The notes: generated by a model from the sequence alone, not told the origin. Counted from the stretch's first letter, positions 17,810 through 26,474 are shown. The stretch is DNA of 50,230 nt from an uncultured Actinomycetales bacterium (GCA_913063435.1 CAJXYI010000017.1:1-50230); one strand, 5' to 3'. Translations and numbers: made by a program.

Positions 17810-17828
17810 TTCACGCCGATCAGCACCG

Positions 17829-19034
17829 TTACGAGCGGGTCTTGTACTCCTCGAGTAGCCGTCGGGCGATGATCATCTTCTGGATGTCTGCCGTGCCCTC
17901 GCCGATCATCAGCATCGGCGCCTCGCGGTACAGCCGCTCGATCTCGTATTCCTTGCTGTAGCCATAGCCACCGTGGATGCGGAAGGAATCCTCCACGACC
18001 TCTTTGCAGTATTCGCTGGCGAGCATCTTGGCCATGCCGGATTCGAGATCGTTGCGGTCGCCGGAATCCTTCTTGCGTGCCGACATCACCATCATCTGAT
18101 GCGCGGCCTCGACCTTGGTCGCCATCTCCGCGAGGCGGAATGCGACGGCCTGGTGCTCGGCGATCGGCTTGCCGAAGGTGACGCGCTGCTGGGCATATTC
18201 CACGCCGAGTTCGAATGCGCGCGTAGCCAAACCGCAGGCTCGGGCGGCCACATTCACGCGACCGACCTCGACCCCGTCCATCATCTGGTAGAAACCCTTG
18301 CCGGGCTCACCGCCGAGGATCGAGTCGGCCGGCAGCCGCAGGCCGTCCATGATCAACTCGGTGGTGTCGACACCCTTGTATCCCATCTTCTCGATCTTGC
18401 CCGGGATGGTCAGGCCCGGCCGGACCTCGCCGAATCCCGCGGGCTTCTCGATCAAGAACGCCGACATGCGCTTGTAGATGCTGGTGCCCTCAGGGGCGTC
18501 ATCATCGGTGCGCACGAGCACTGCCACGAGCGTGGAGGAACCGCCGTTGGTCAGCCACATCTTCTGGCCGGTGAGCACATACTCATCGCCCTCTTTGACG
18601 GCCTTGCTCTGGATGGCCGAGACATCCGAACCGCAGCCGGGCTCGCTCATCGAGAACGCGCCGCGGATCTCGCCGGTCACCATCTTGGGCAGGTAGTAGG
18701 CCTTCTGCTCCTCGGTTCCGTGCTGCATGACCATCCACGCGACGATGAAGTGCGTGTTGATGACACCGGACACGCTCATCCAGCCGCGGGCGATCTCCTC
18801 GACGACGAGTGCGTAGGTCAGCAGCGACTCACCGAGGCCGCCGTACTCCTCGGGGATCATCAGACCGAACACACCGAGTTCCTTCAAGCCCTCGACGATG
18901 TCGGCGGGGTACTCGTCCTTGTGCTCCAAGAACGTCGCGTTCGGCAGGATCTCGTTGTCGACGAAGTCGCGGACTGCGGCGATGATCTCAGTCTGGACAT
19001 CGGTGAGACCTTCGGTCTGAGCGAGGCGGGCCAT
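17829..19034 (-). CDS. Acyl-CoA dehydrogenase
   Basis: A 401-aa FAD-dependent acyl-CoA dehydrogenase, catalysing alpha,beta-desaturation of an acyl-CoA with electrons passed to ETF. It shows the N-terminal helical domain (PEEYGGLGESLLTYALVVEE), the FAD/substrate segments MSEPGCGSD and KMWLTNGG, and the C-terminal IHGGYGYSKEYEIERLYREA and GEGTADIQ, where the Glu is the usual catalytic-base position. ATG 19034 has GGAGATCACC upstream; the longer frame to 19136 would run through the likely -10 TAGCAT at 19109-19114. Chain-length preference is not readable. The divergent neighbour is an SDR. Confidence 0.93.
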   Translation of the reverse strand: MARLAQTEGLTDVQTEIIAAVRDFVDNEILPNATFLEHKDEYPADIVEGLKELGVFGLMIPEEYGGLGESLLTYALVVEEIARGWMSVSGVINTHFIVAWMVMQHGTEEQKAYYLPKMVTGEIRGAFSMSEPGCGSDVSAIQSKAVKEGDEYVLTGQKMWLTNGGSSTLVAVLVRTDDDAPEGTSIYKRMSAFLIEKPAGFGEVRPGLTIPGKIEKMGYKGVDTTELIMDGLRLPADSILGGEPGKGFYQMMDGVEVGRVNVAARACGLATRAFELGVEYAQQRVTFGKPIAEHQAVAFRLAEMATKVEAAHQMMVMSARKKDSGDRNDLESGMAKMLASEYCKEVVEDSFRIHGGYGYSKEYEIERLYREAPMLMIGEGTADIQKMIIARRLLEEYKTRS

Positions 19035-19108
19035 GGTGATCTCCGGCGGGTTCGGGGACGTCGACCCCTCATCGGTGGCCGCGCGCCCGGATGGCTTGGG
19101 CAGGTTCG

Positions 19109-19114
19109 ATGCTA
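19109..19114 (-). promoter_or_regulatory. Predicted -10 element (TAGCAT) for the acyl-CoA dehydrogenase gene
   Basis: TAGCAT on the minus strand predicts a start near 19102 and a leader of about 70 nt that carries the GGAG Shine-Dalgarno. No clear -35 is present. Confidence 0.4.
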
Positions 19115-19200
19115 ACGGACGTTCACGGATTCGCACGGCGAGGGTGAATCGAAGGCCTCCCGGCTGAACACCTCCGGCCGGGGCACGACATGCTGGCCAG

Positions 19201-20100
19201 ATGCCTCAACGAATCCCGGTCGACACCGGCCAGATCGTCGTCATCAGCGGAGCCGGCAGCGGAATCGGATTTGCCACCGCGCGCCATCTGACCGATATCG
19301 GCTACACCGTCATCGCTGGAGTCCGCAAAGACCAGCAGGCCGACCGGCTTCGCCAGGGTGCGGGGCCGAATCTGGTGCCTTTCCCCTTCGACGTCACGCG
19401 TGATGGCGATATCGAGTCCGTGGTTGCTCACGTCGAGCACCTGCGCCAGAAGGGTCGGACGCTGCGAGGGGTCTTCAGCAATGCCGGCATGGAAGGCCGC
19501 AGCGCCGATAAATCGGCCGAGGGTTGCCCCATCAGCTCCCTCGAAGAGGTGATGGAGGTCAACTACTTCGGGGCGGTGCGCTTCATCAAGGGATTCCTGC
19601 CGATGGCACGAGCCGATCGCAGCACCATCGTCATCAACTCGGCGCTCATGGCTCGGATCGTGCTGCCCTTCAATGCCGGATACGCACCTTCCAAGGCGGC
19701 ACTCGAGTCGTGGGCGATCGGACTGCGCCGCGAGATCGCCCCGCTGGGCGTGCGGGTGACGTTGATCGAACTCGGCGGAATCGCGACCCCGTTGACATCA
19801 TCCGCAGGCAGTGACGATGCCCCGAATCCGCTGTATCCGCAGCAGGAAGCAGTCACCGCGGAGTTCGCGGAACTCGCGACCAAGGCTGCCGGCCACCGTC
19901 GCATGCAACCGGAATACGTCGCCGAGATCGTTGCCCGCGCACTCGCGAGCGACTCGCCCAGACTGCGCTACCTCGGTGGGGGCGGTGCGCACCTGCTCGC
20001 GACGGTGGCGGCCCTGCCGCAACGCCTGCAGGACCGGGTGATCAACCGCCTGCTCAGCCGCGGCGCTTCGCAGAAGACCACAATCCCGCACCGGGATTGA
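19201..20100 (+). CDS. Short-chain dehydrogenase/reductase (SDR)
   Basis: A 299-aa NAD(P)-dependent oxidoreductase of the classical SDR type. It shows the nucleotide-binding ISGAGSGIGFATARHL, NAG in SNAGMEGRS, and catalytic Ser, Tyr and Lys in INSALMARIVLPFNAGYAPS followed by K. The substrate-binding C-terminus is longer than in minimal SDRs. CATGCT ends 6 nt before the ATG and no Shine-Dalgarno is seen. The last 47 nt overlap the convergent J-domain gene. Proximity to the acyl-CoA dehydrogenase could suggest a shared pathway, but the two are transcribed apart. Confidence 0.9.
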   Translation: MPQRIPVDTGQIVVISGAGSGIGFATARHLTDIGYTVIAGVRKDQQADRLRQGAGPNLVPFPFDVTRDGDIESVVAHVEHLRQKGRTLRGVFSNAGMEGRSADKSAEGCPISSLEEVMEVNYFGAVRFIKGFLPMARADRSTIVINSALMARIVLPFNAGYAPSKAALESWAIGLRREIAPLGVRVTLIELGGIATPLTSSAGSDDAPNPLYPQQEAVTAEFAELATKAAGHRRMQPEYVAEIVARALASDSPRLRYLGGGGAHLLATVAALPQRLQDRVINRLLSRGASQKTTIPHRD

Positions 20101-20725
20101 CCGCAGCGACCACCACCACGAGAGGCAGCACGAATACTGGCAGCACCGAAACCAGGCTCGATCCGAGGATGCCGGCGAGCACGATCTGGGCCGCGGTGAT
20201 GGGCGACCACGCGAACACCAGGGCTGTGATGCGATGGGCTACGTCGGCGCGGTCGGTGAGAATCCGCGAGACCGCGATGTGAGCCCAGCCGGCCGCGGCC
20301 ACAGCCGCCGGGCTCGCCGCCACGGCCAGAGCGAGCGGGTCAGCGGATGGTCCGGTCATGGTGACGAGTGCGGCAAGTCCGATCGCGCCAGCGGCAAGCA
20401 GAGCGAGGACGGCGCACACGGCGACCCGGGGCCGGCGCAGCACCTGCGACCAGGGCAGGCGTGCCGGCGGGGTGTCCGGCTTCGCCGCTGGGGAAGGGCC
20501 ATCGCCGGGAGTCGTCGTCTCATCACTGTCGAGCAGTCCGTCACTGTCGAGCAGTACGTCGCGGGCGATCCGCAGGCGATCGAAGAACTCCCGATCGCCT
20601 CCGTGATCGGGATGCGCGAGCCGAGCCCACGCCCGCCAGGCTCGACGCACCTGCTCGGAGTCAGCATCGACCGTGACACCGAGCAACACGGCGGCCTGCA
20701 TCCGCGACATCGTGACGTAGCCCAT
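20054..20725 (-). CDS. J-domain membrane protein
   Basis: A 223-aa protein with an N-terminal DnaJ J domain (AAVLLGVTVDADSEQVRRAW, then RLAHPDHGGDREFFDRL with the HPD tripeptide needed to stimulate DnaK). A Pro/Ala-rich linker and about four membrane helices (AVLALLAAGAIGLAALV, PLALAVAASPAAVAAAGWAH and two more) follow. It may recruit DnaK to the membrane. No zinc-finger or client domain is seen. The start may be ATG 20725, 20710 or 20701; none has a good Shine-Dalgarno. It overlaps the SDR gene by 47 nt tail to tail. Confidence 0.82.
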   Translation of the reverse strand: MGYVTMSRMQAAVLLGVTVDADSEQVRRAWRAWARLAHPDHGGDREFFDRLRIARDVLLDSDGLLDSDETTTPGDGPSPAAKPDTPPARLPWSQVLRRPRVAVCAVLALLAAGAIGLAALVTMTGPSADPLALAVAASPAAVAAAGWAHIAVSRILTDRADVAHRITALVFAWSPITAAQIVLAGILGSSLVSVLPVFVLPLVVVVAAVNPGAGLWSSAKRRG

Positions 20726-20745
20726 GACGTGACCGCTCGACTCGG

Positions 20746-21732
20746 TCAGGCCTCGGGCGGGGTGAAGGTCTGCGTGCGCTGCATTCCGGCGGCGCGCCCC
20801 TTCGCCGCGATCACCAGAGCCATCTTGCGGCTGGCCTCGTCGATCATCTCGTCGCCGAGCATGACCGCGCCTTTCGCTCCACCGGCCGCCGAGGTGTAGA
20901 AGTCATAGGCATCGAGGATCAACTCCGCGTGGTCATAGTCCTCCTGCTTGGGGCTGTAGACCTCATTGGCCGCATCGACCTGACCGGGGTGCAAGACCCA
21001 CTTGCCGTCGAAACCGAGTGCCGCGCTGCGGCCCGCTACGCGCGTGTATCCCTCGACGTCCTTGATCTGAAGATATGGACCATCGATGGCCTGCTTATCG
21101 TGGGCGCGCGCTGCCATCAGAATGCGCATCAGGATGTAGTGGTAGGCATCGCCGGTGTCGTATCCCGGCGGGTTCTCCCCGACGACGAGGGACTTCATGT
21201 TGATACTGGCCATGAAGTCGGCCGGCCCGAAGATGATCGTCTCCACACGCGGACTGGCCGTTGCAATCGCGTCGACGTTGATGAGACCGAGAGCGTTCTC
21301 GATCTGCGCCTCGATTCCGATGCGACCAACCTCGAATCCGTTGGCCTTCTCGATCTGGGTGAGCAGCAGATCCAATGCCACGACCTGCTCGGGTGTCTGA
21401 ACCTTCGGCAACATGATGCAGTCGAGATTGGGCCCCGCACCTTCGACGACCTCGACGACGTCGGCATAGGTCCACTCGGTGGTCCAGTCATTGACGCGGA
21501 CCGCACGCACCTTGCCGTCGTAACCACCCTCGTTGAGCGCGGCCACGATGTTCTTGCGCGCCTCGGGCTTGGCGAGCGGAGCGACGGCGTCCTCGATATC
21601 CATGAAGACCTGATCCGCGGGCAGGCCACGGGCCTTGTCGAGCATCTTAGGACTGGAGCCGGGAACGGCGAGGTTGGATCGACGGGAACGCTGTCCGCGG
21701 GGCACCTCGGGGTGCACGATGTTGGGGGCCAT
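20746..21732 (-). CDS. HpcH/HpaI-family CoA-ester lyase (malyl-CoA lyase-like)
   Basis: A 328-aa TIM-barrel lyase of the CitE/malyl-CoA lyase group, which cleaves or forms (methyl)malyl-CoA or related CoA esters with Mg2+. RRSNLAVPGSSPKMLDKARG, DQVFMDIEDAVAPLAKPEAR and KVQTPEQV, then IIFGPADFMASINM and GFDGKWVLHPGQVD, match the actinobacterial L-malyl-CoA/beta-methylmalyl-CoA lyases seen with the ethylmalonyl-CoA pathway. The other enzymes of that pathway are not in this window, so the assignment stays at family level. ATG 21732 is chosen at the conserved N-terminus; TAACGT (21741-21746, minus strand) ends 8 nt upstream. It is divergent from the MgtE-N/CBS gene. Confidence 0.87.
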   Translation of the reverse strand: MAPNIVHPEVPRGQRSRRSNLAVPGSSPKMLDKARGLPADQVFMDIEDAVAPLAKPEARKNIVAALNEGGYDGKVRAVRVNDWTTEWTYADVVEVVEGAGPNLDCIMLPKVQTPEQVVALDLLLTQIEKANGFEVGRIGIEAQIENALGLINVDAIATASPRVETIIFGPADFMASINMKSLVVGENPPGYDTGDAYHYILMRILMAARAHDKQAIDGPYLQIKDVEGYTRVAGRSAALGFDGKWVLHPGQVDAANEVYSPKQEDYDHAELILDAYDFYTSAAGGAKGAVMLGDEMIDEASRKMALVIAAKGRAAGMQRTQTFTPPEA

Positions 21733-21740
21733 AGCCGCAG

Positions 21741-21746
21741 ACGTTA
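21741..21746 (-). promoter_or_regulatory. -10 TAACGT before the CoA-ester lyase gene
   Basis: It ends 8 nt before ATG 21732 on the minus strand. Confidence 0.45.
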
Positions 21747-21804
21747 CCGAGACACCCGACCTGCCGCGACCGCGCACCACGCCTCGCAGCCCTCTCCCGT
21801 CGGC

Positions 21805-21810
21805 TAGCCT
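21805..21810 (+). promoter_or_regulatory. -10 TAGCCT before the MgtE-N/CBS gene
   Basis: It ends 7 nt before GTG 21818. Together with 21741-21746 it forms a divergent pair of leaderless promoters. Confidence 0.5.
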
Positions 21811-21817
21811 CATCCGC

Positions 21818-23143
21818 GTGACGAGCGCAGCGCGGGTCTTCGTGGCACGCCTGGCCGGTGCGGGAGTCTTCGACCCGCAAGCCGACCAGGTGGGCAAACT
21901 GCGCGACATCGTCGTTCTCTTGCGCACCGAGCAGCGCCCGCCCCGTGTCCTCGGCCTGGTCGTCGAGGTCGTCGGTCGCCGCCGGATCTTCGTACCGATG
22001 ACCCGGGTCACCACCATCGACGCCGGCCAGGTCGTCGTTCGCGGAGCAGTCAATCTGCGGCGCTTCGAGCAGCGACCCGGTGAAGCTCTCGTCATGGGAG
22101 ATCTGCTGGATCGACGCGTCGACATTCTCGACACGGCCGTGGCGCTGGCAGGCACCGGCGGCAAGGGCAAGGCCACTGATGATCAAGCCACCGTGATGGA
22201 CGTCGCCATCGAGCACGAATCGACCGGCGACTGGGTGATCACCCAGGTGGCGGTGCGCCTGAAAGGCGGCCTGCGCCGCCGCAGCCACACTCGTGTGCTC
22301 GACTACGACCAGGTCAGCGGCCTGACTCTGCCCACGAGCGAACAGGGTGCGGAGAACCTGCTGGCAGCTCTCGATGATCTGCGCGCTCCGGACCTAGCCC
22401 ACGCGCTCCAGGACCTCAGTTCAAAGCGACGCGTCGAGGTGGCTCGCACCCTCGATGACGAGCGCCTCGCCGACGTGCTCGAGGAACTGCCCGAGGATGA
22501 CCAGATCGAGATCCTGCAGATGCTCGAAGCCGAGCGTGCCGCCGACGTGCTCGAGGAGATGGATCCCGATGACGCCGCCGACCTGATCTCCGAACTGCCC
22601 CCCGAGCAGGCCGCCGATCTTCTCGAACGCATGGAACCGGAGGAAGCAGCCGACATCCGCCGCCTGCTGATCTATGACGACTACACCGCCGGCGGCATGA
22701 TGACGACGGAACCGATCGTGCTCGGTCCCGACGCGACCGTCGCCGATGCTCTGGCGCGGATGCGCAATCCCGACCTGTCGCCATCGCTGGCCGGACAGGT
22801 CTACGTGGTGCGCCCTCCGATGGACACCCCCACCGGGCGCTATCTGGGTACCTGTCATTTCCAGCGACTCCTGCGGGAACCGCCCGCAACGCTGGTATCC
22901 GCAGTCGTGGATGCCGCACTCGAACCCATTCGACCCGATGTCGCCCTCGGCGAGGTGGCTCGCAACTTCGCCGCCTACAACCTCGTCGCGCTGCCCGTAG
23001 TCGATGAGTCCGGGCGCCTGCTCGGTGCGGTGACCGTCGACGACCTGATCGACCACATGCTGCCCTCCGATTGGCGTGACGGCCCAGAGCAATTTGACAG
23101 GCCGGAGCAACATGACAGGCCGGAACAGTCGGAGGCGTCGTGA
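21818..23143 (+). CDS. MgtE-N and CBS-domain protein without a channel domain
   Basis: A 441-aa cytosolic protein. The first 170 residues form two PRC-barrel-like segments (LGLVVEVVGRRRIFVPMTRV and the repeat near VAVRLKGG). Then comes an MgtE intracellular N domain with helical repeats (LADVLEELPEDDQIEILQML, AADVLEEMDPDDAADLISEL). A CBS-pair region (GGMMTTEPIVLGPDATVADA; LVALPVVDESGRLLGAVTVD) ends the fold. The Mg2+ channel helices of MgtE are absent, so it is probably a sensor or regulator rather than a transporter. It corresponds to Rv1232c in layout. GTG 21818 is preceded by TAGCCT with a 7-nt gap. The C-terminus is a PEQ repeat. The stop overlaps the DUF1003 ATG (TGATG). Confidence 0.88.
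   Translation: MTSAARVFVARLAGAGVFDPQADQVGKLRDIVVLLRTEQRPPRVLGLVVEVVGRRRIFVPMTRVTTIDAGQVVVRGAVNLRRFEQRPGEALVMGDLLDRRVDILDTAVALAGTGGKGKATDDQATVMDVAIEHESTGDWVITQVAVRLKGGLRRRSHTRVLDYDQVSGLTLPTSEQGAENLLAALDDLRAPDLAHALQDLSSKRRVEVARTLDDERLADVLEELPEDDQIEILQMLEAERAADVLEEMDPDDAADLISELPPEQAADLLERMEPEEAADIRRLLIYDDYTAGGMMTTEPIVLGPDATVADALARMRNPDLSPSLAGQVYVVRPPMDTPTGRYLGTCHFQRLLREPPATLVSAVVDAALEPIRPDVALGEVARNFAAYNLVALPVVDESGRLLGAVTVDDLIDHMLPSDWRDGPEQFDRPEQHDRPEQSEAS
23081..23134 (+). repeat. 18-bp tandem repeat x3 at the 3' end of the MgtE-N/CBS gene
   Basis: Units at 23081, 23099 and 23117 encode GPEQFD, RPEQHD and RPEQSE just before the stop. They lie next to the GGAGG (23131-23135) that serves the downstream gene, so copy-number change would alter only the tail. 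Confidence 0.8.
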
Positions 23144-23703
23144 TGGCACGCAACCCACTACCCCGCCGCCGCCGCAGCGACATCCGACTCGATCAGCCGC
23201 TCGAGCGCGGCCGGTTGCGTGGGCCGTCCTACGACCCCGAACAGTTCGGCCGCTTATCCGAGCGCATCGCACGCTTCATCGGATCATGGCGGTTCATCGC
23301 GTGGATGACCGTCGTCATCCTGGCCTGGTTGGCGTGGAATATCTTCGCCCCCGCCGACCTCAAGCCCGATCCGTATCCCTTCATCTTCCTCACCCTGCTG
23401 CTGTCGCTGCAGGCCTCCTACGCCGCACCGCTGATCCTGCTCGCGCAGAATCGGCAGTCCGATCGCGACCGTGTGCAATATCTCGAAGACCGAGCGATCA
23501 CCGAACGCATCATGGCCGATGCCGAATACCTCGCCCGCGAGCTCGCCTCGCTGCGGGTGGCTCTCGGCGAGGTCGCCACCCGCGACTATCTGCGCGGTGA
23601 ACTACGCGATGTCGTCGAAGAGCTCACCCGCGAAATCACCGCAGCCAGGGACTCCCCTGCCGATACCGATTCACCTTCACCTCACGACCGCGAGCAGCCC
23701 TGA
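23143..23703 (+). CDS. DUF1003 family membrane protein
   Basis: A 186-aa protein with two membrane helices in the family signature: FIGSWRFIAWMTVVILAWLA and FIFLTLLLSLQASYAAPLIL, followed by LLAQNRQSDRDR. A charged C-terminal helix region (LVRELASLRVALGEVATRDY-like) and a Ser/Pro/Asp-rich tail follow. The function of DUF1003 is unknown. ATG 23143 shares its A with the upstream stop and has GGAGG 7 nt upstream, so it is co-translated with the MgtE-N/CBS gene. The same pairing occurs as Rv1232c-Rv1231c. Confidence 0.9.
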   Translation: MARNPLPRRRRSDIRLDQPLERGRLRGPSYDPEQFGRLSERIARFIGSWRFIAWMTVVILAWLAWNIFAPADLKPDPYPFIFLTLLLSLQASYAAPLILLAQNRQSDRDRVQYLEDRAITERIMADAEYLARELASLRVALGEVATRDYLRGELRDVVEELTREITAARDSPADTDSPSPHDREQP

Positions 23704-23735
23704 CGGCCGAATGGCCGACCCACCGGGATGAGCCG

Positions 23736-23741
23736 TAGCAT
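23736..23741 (+). promoter_or_regulatory. -10 TAGCAT before mrp
   Basis: It ends 7 nt before ATG 23749. Confidence 0.45.
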
Positions 23742-23748
23742 CGCGGCT

Positions 23749-24885
23749 ATGGCTCGCATCGATCCCGACGAAATCCAGGCCGCGCTCGCCAAGGTGGAGG
23801 ATCCCGAGATCCATCGACCCATCACCGACCTGGGCATGGTGAAATCCGTCGATATCGATGGCGATCGAGTACGGATCGGCATCTATCTCACGGTGTCGGG
23901 CTGCCCCATGAAGGACACCATCACCCAGCGAGTCACCCTCGCCGTCGGATCGGTCCGCGGTGTCAAGCACGTCGATGTCGACCTCGACGTCATGAGCGAC
24001 GCCCAGCGCAAAGCCATGCGCGAGAAACTCCAGGGCGGACCGGAGAAGGAGATCCCGTTCACCAAGCCGGGCAATCGCACTCACGTATATGCGATCACCT
24101 CCGGCAAGGGTGGAGTCGGCAAGTCATCGGTGACGGTCAACCTCGCGGTCGCCATGGCCGCCCAGGGAATGACCGTCGGCATCGTCGATGCCGACATCTA
24201 CGGCCACTCCATCCCCGGACTCCTCGGCATCACGACACCGCCCACGGTGGTCGAGGGCATGATCATGCCGAGCGAGGCCTATGGCGTGCGTGCGATCTCG
24301 ATGCTGCCGTTCAAGCCGGGCGGCAGCACCGAACCGGTGGCCTTCCGCGGACCGATGCTGCACCGAGCGCTGCAGCAGTTCCTCACCGATGTCTGGTGGG
24401 GCGATCTCGATGTGCTCCTGCTCGATCTGCCGCCGGGTACGGGTGATATCGCGATCTCCACCGGTCAGCTGCTGCCCGGATCGCAGGTCGTGGTCGTCAC
24501 GACCCCGCAGGCCGCCGCCGCTGACGTCGCGGTACGTTCGGGCATGCTCGCCGGCTCGACCCATCAGGTTGTCGCCGGTGTCATCGAGAACATGAGCGGA
24601 TTCCCCTGCCCCCACTGCGGCGAACCGATCGACCTCTTCGGGATGGGCGGTGGCGCCAGGGTCGCCGAGCAACTCAGCGCCGGTTTGAACTCCACTGTTC
24701 CGCTGCTGGGCCGGGTGCCCTTCGATCCGCGTCTTCGCGAAGGCGGGGACGCCGGCCAACCTCTGGTGCTCGCCGAACCTGACGCGCCCGCTTCCGTGGA
24801 ATTGCGCGTGCTCGCCGAACGTCTGGGCAGCAAACCGCGCGGGTTGGTCGGTCAGCCTCTCGGCCTGAGCCCGATGGGTCGCTAG
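23749..24885 (+). CDS. mrp: Mrp/ApbC-type iron-sulfur cluster carrier ATPase
   Basis: A 378-aa P-loop NTPase of the Mrp/NBP35 family that carries and delivers 4Fe-4S clusters to apoproteins. The N-terminus (1-90) is a MIP18/DUF59 domain. The deviant Walker A ITSGKGGVGKSSVTVNLA is at about 117-134, switch/Walker B segments follow in DADIYGHSIPG and LLLDLPPGTGD, and the bridging CxxC is in FPCPHCGEPI. All key residues are present. ATG 23749 is preceded by TAGCAT (23736-23741) with a 7-nt gap and no Shine-Dalgarno; the in-frame ATG 23728 lies upstream of that -10. It is convergent with tatB. Confidence 0.94.
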   Translation: MARIDPDEIQAALAKVEDPEIHRPITDLGMVKSVDIDGDRVRIGIYLTVSGCPMKDTITQRVTLAVGSVRGVKHVDVDLDVMSDAQRKAMREKLQGGPEKEIPFTKPGNRTHVYAITSGKGGVGKSSVTVNLAVAMAAQGMTVGIVDADIYGHSIPGLLGITTPPTVVEGMIMPSEAYGVRAISMLPFKPGGSTEPVAFRGPMLHRALQQFLTDVWWGDLDVLLLDLPPGTGDIAISTGQLLPGSQVVVVTTPQAAAADVAVRSGMLAGSTHQVVAGVIENMSGFPCPHCGEPIDLFGMGGGARVAEQLSAGLNSTVPLLGRVPFDPRLREGGDAGQPLVLAEPDAPASVELRVLAERLGSKPRGLVGQPLGLSPMGR

Positions 24886-24896
24886 CCAGCCGAAAG

Positions 24897-25250
24897 TCAG
24901 GTCGCGTCGGGATCGAACCGTGGGGCGCTGGCCGATGGATTCGCTCCTGCGCCCTGCGACCCATTGGCTCCGGAACCGTTTTTCGCCGGCGCATCGTCCT
25001 CGTCGGTGAACAGGTCACCGACGAGCCGTTTCGGGTGATACGACTGCAGTTCCCGGAGGGTTTCCTTCGTCTCCGCCATATCGAGACCCGACGCGTCAGC
25101 GAGGTCCTTGCGTGCCGTCGAGGCCATCGCTTTGACGTTTCGCAGCATCCGAGCCGCATCGGCCGCTGCGCGCGGGAGGCGTTCGGGACCGAAGACGAGC
25201 AGCCCGACGACAGCGAGGATCAGCAATTCACCCATGCCGACGTCGAACAT
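24897..25250 (-). CDS. tatB: Twin-arginine translocase subunit TatB
   Basis: A 117-aa single-span component of the Tat export receptor. The N-terminus MFDVGMGELLILAVVGLLVF with GPERLP at the helix end is diagnostic. An amphipathic helix (RAAADAARMLRNVKAMA) and a disordered Ala/Gly/Asn tail follow. It lies 5 nt downstream of htrA in the same direction, as at Rv1224/Rv1223. TACCCT (25258-25263, minus strand) also ends 7 nt before the ATG, so an extra leaderless transcript starting inside the end of htrA is possible. Confidence 0.94.
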   Translation of the reverse strand: MFDVGMGELLILAVVGLLVFGPERLPRAAADAARMLRNVKAMASTARKDLADASGLDMAETKETLRELQSYHPKRLVGDLFTDEDDAPAKNGSGANGSQGAGANPSASAPRFDPDAT

Positions 25251-25255
25251 GTCGC

Positions 25256-26437
25256 TCAGGGTACGTCAGATCGGGCCTCGAGGGTCACCTCGGTCGTGAA
25301 CTGATCGAGCCCACGACGGACAGTGAGCACGATCGTGTCGCCTGGGGCATTCGCTCGGATGGCGATGATCAGGGTGCGCGAATCGGCCACCGATCGGCCA
25401 TCGACGGCGGTGATGACGTCACCGGGCTGCAATCCGGCGCGCTGCGCGGCAGACCCGGGGGTGACGGCCTCCACCAGCGCGCCCGGCCCGGGGAAGAACG
25501 GATCGAGGGATACCCCGATGATCGGGGTGGTCGACTCACCGGTCTCGATGATCTCCGCGGAGATCCGCTGCGCAGCCGAAGCCGGGATCGCGAAACCGAG
25601 ACCGATGCTGCCCGACGATGATCCGATGGCCAAGGTCGCGACCGCGGAATTCACCCCGATGACCCGGCCATTTCCGTCCAGCAGGGGACCACCGGAGTTG
25701 CCCGGGTTGATCGGTGCATCGGTTTGGATCGCGTCGATGTAGGACGCTGACCCGCCTGGCTGGCCGGTGGTCACCGGTCGATTCAGAGCACTGACGATGC
25801 CCTGGGTGACCGTGCCCGCGAGTCCCAGCGGCGCCCCGATCGCCACGACCGAGTCTCCCACCCGCACGGCCTCGTCACCAGCCCATGACAGCAGCGGGAG
25901 CGGTGACGGCAACTCGCCAACATCCACCGATAGCACCGCGAGGTCGTAGGACACGTTGCGCCCCACGATCTGCGCCTGCGTGCGCCGACCATCGGCGAAC
26001 ACCACATCGATGCGTGACGTTTCGGAGTTCACGGCGGCGAGTTCGACGACGTGATTATTGGTGACGATGAAGCCCTGGGAATCGATGACGTCCTCAGAAT
26101 CCACGAGGAAACCCGAACCCGATGCCGATTGGGATCCCGCCTGGATGCGCAACGACACGACTGCCGGGAGCGCCTGTTCGACTAAAGCTGCGATCGAACC
26201 GGGCTCTGCCGGAGCCGTGCCCGGTGTCTGCTGCGGCAGATTGATCACGTTCGCGCTGCCGGGACGATCGGCCATCCGTTCAGCCTGGCGACCCAGCAAC
26301 AGCCCGAACAGTCCACCGAGTACTCCCACGACGACAACGACCGCGAGTCCCAGAATCCACCAGCGTCCCAGCGAGCGTGGGCGCTGTGTGGTGTCCGGGT
26401 GGCGATCGGGCGGGTCGGAGACGCGACTGTGACTCAT
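25256..26437 (-). CDS. htrA: HtrA/DegP-type membrane-anchored serine protease with PDZ domain
   Basis: A 393-aa S1C protease for envelope protein quality control. A short cytosolic Pro/Arg-rich N-terminus is followed by one membrane helix (about 26-49). The chymotrypsin-like domain has His129 in TNNHVV, Asp165 in YDLAVL and Ser248 in GNSGGPL. A single PDZ domain (about 300-390) contains AGLQPGDVITAVDG. The whole triad is present. In M. tuberculosis the homologue follows sigE and rseA; here the next gene upstream is the divergent O-methyltransferase, with no sigma or anti-sigma gene in between. ATG 26437 is followed directly by the conserved domain order; no strong Shine-Dalgarno is visible. 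Confidence 0.95.
   Translation of the reverse strand: MSHSRVSDPPDRHPDTTQRPRSLGRWWILGLAVVVVVGVLGGLFGLLLGRQAERMADRPGSANVINLPQQTPGTAPAEPGSIAALVEQALPAVVSLRIQAGSQSASGSGFLVDSEDVIDSQGFIVTNNHVVELAAVNSETSRIDVVFADGRRTQAQIVGRNVSYDLAVLSVDVGELPSPLPLLSWAGDEAVRVGDSVVAIGAPLGLAGTVTQGIVSALNRPVTTGQPGGSASYIDAIQTDAPINPGNSGGPLLDGNGRVIGVNSAVATLAIGSSSGSIGLGFAIPASAAQRISAEIIETGESTTPIIGVSLDPFFPGPGALVEAVTPGSAAQRAGLQPGDVITAVDGRSVADSRTLIIAIRANAPGDTIVLTVRRGLDQFTTEVTLEARSDVP
25258..25263 (-). promoter_or_regulatory. -10 TACCCT before tatB
   Basis: It ends 7 nt before ATG 25250 and overlaps the end of htrA, so tatB may have its own start in addition to read-through. Confidence 0.35.
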
Positions 26438-26468
26438 CGTGGTGCCATCCTCGCATCCCGGGTCAGGC

Positions 26469-26474
26469 TAGGCT
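26469..26474 (+). promoter_or_regulatory. -10 TAGGCT before the O-methyltransferase gene
   Basis: It ends 7 nt before GTG 26482. Confidence 0.5.

Noticed and set aside
17973-19115. Long plus-strand open frame over the acyl-CoA dehydrogenase
   Set aside because: The His/Asp/Gly-rich shadow translation has no family features; the opposite strand is a complete enzyme.
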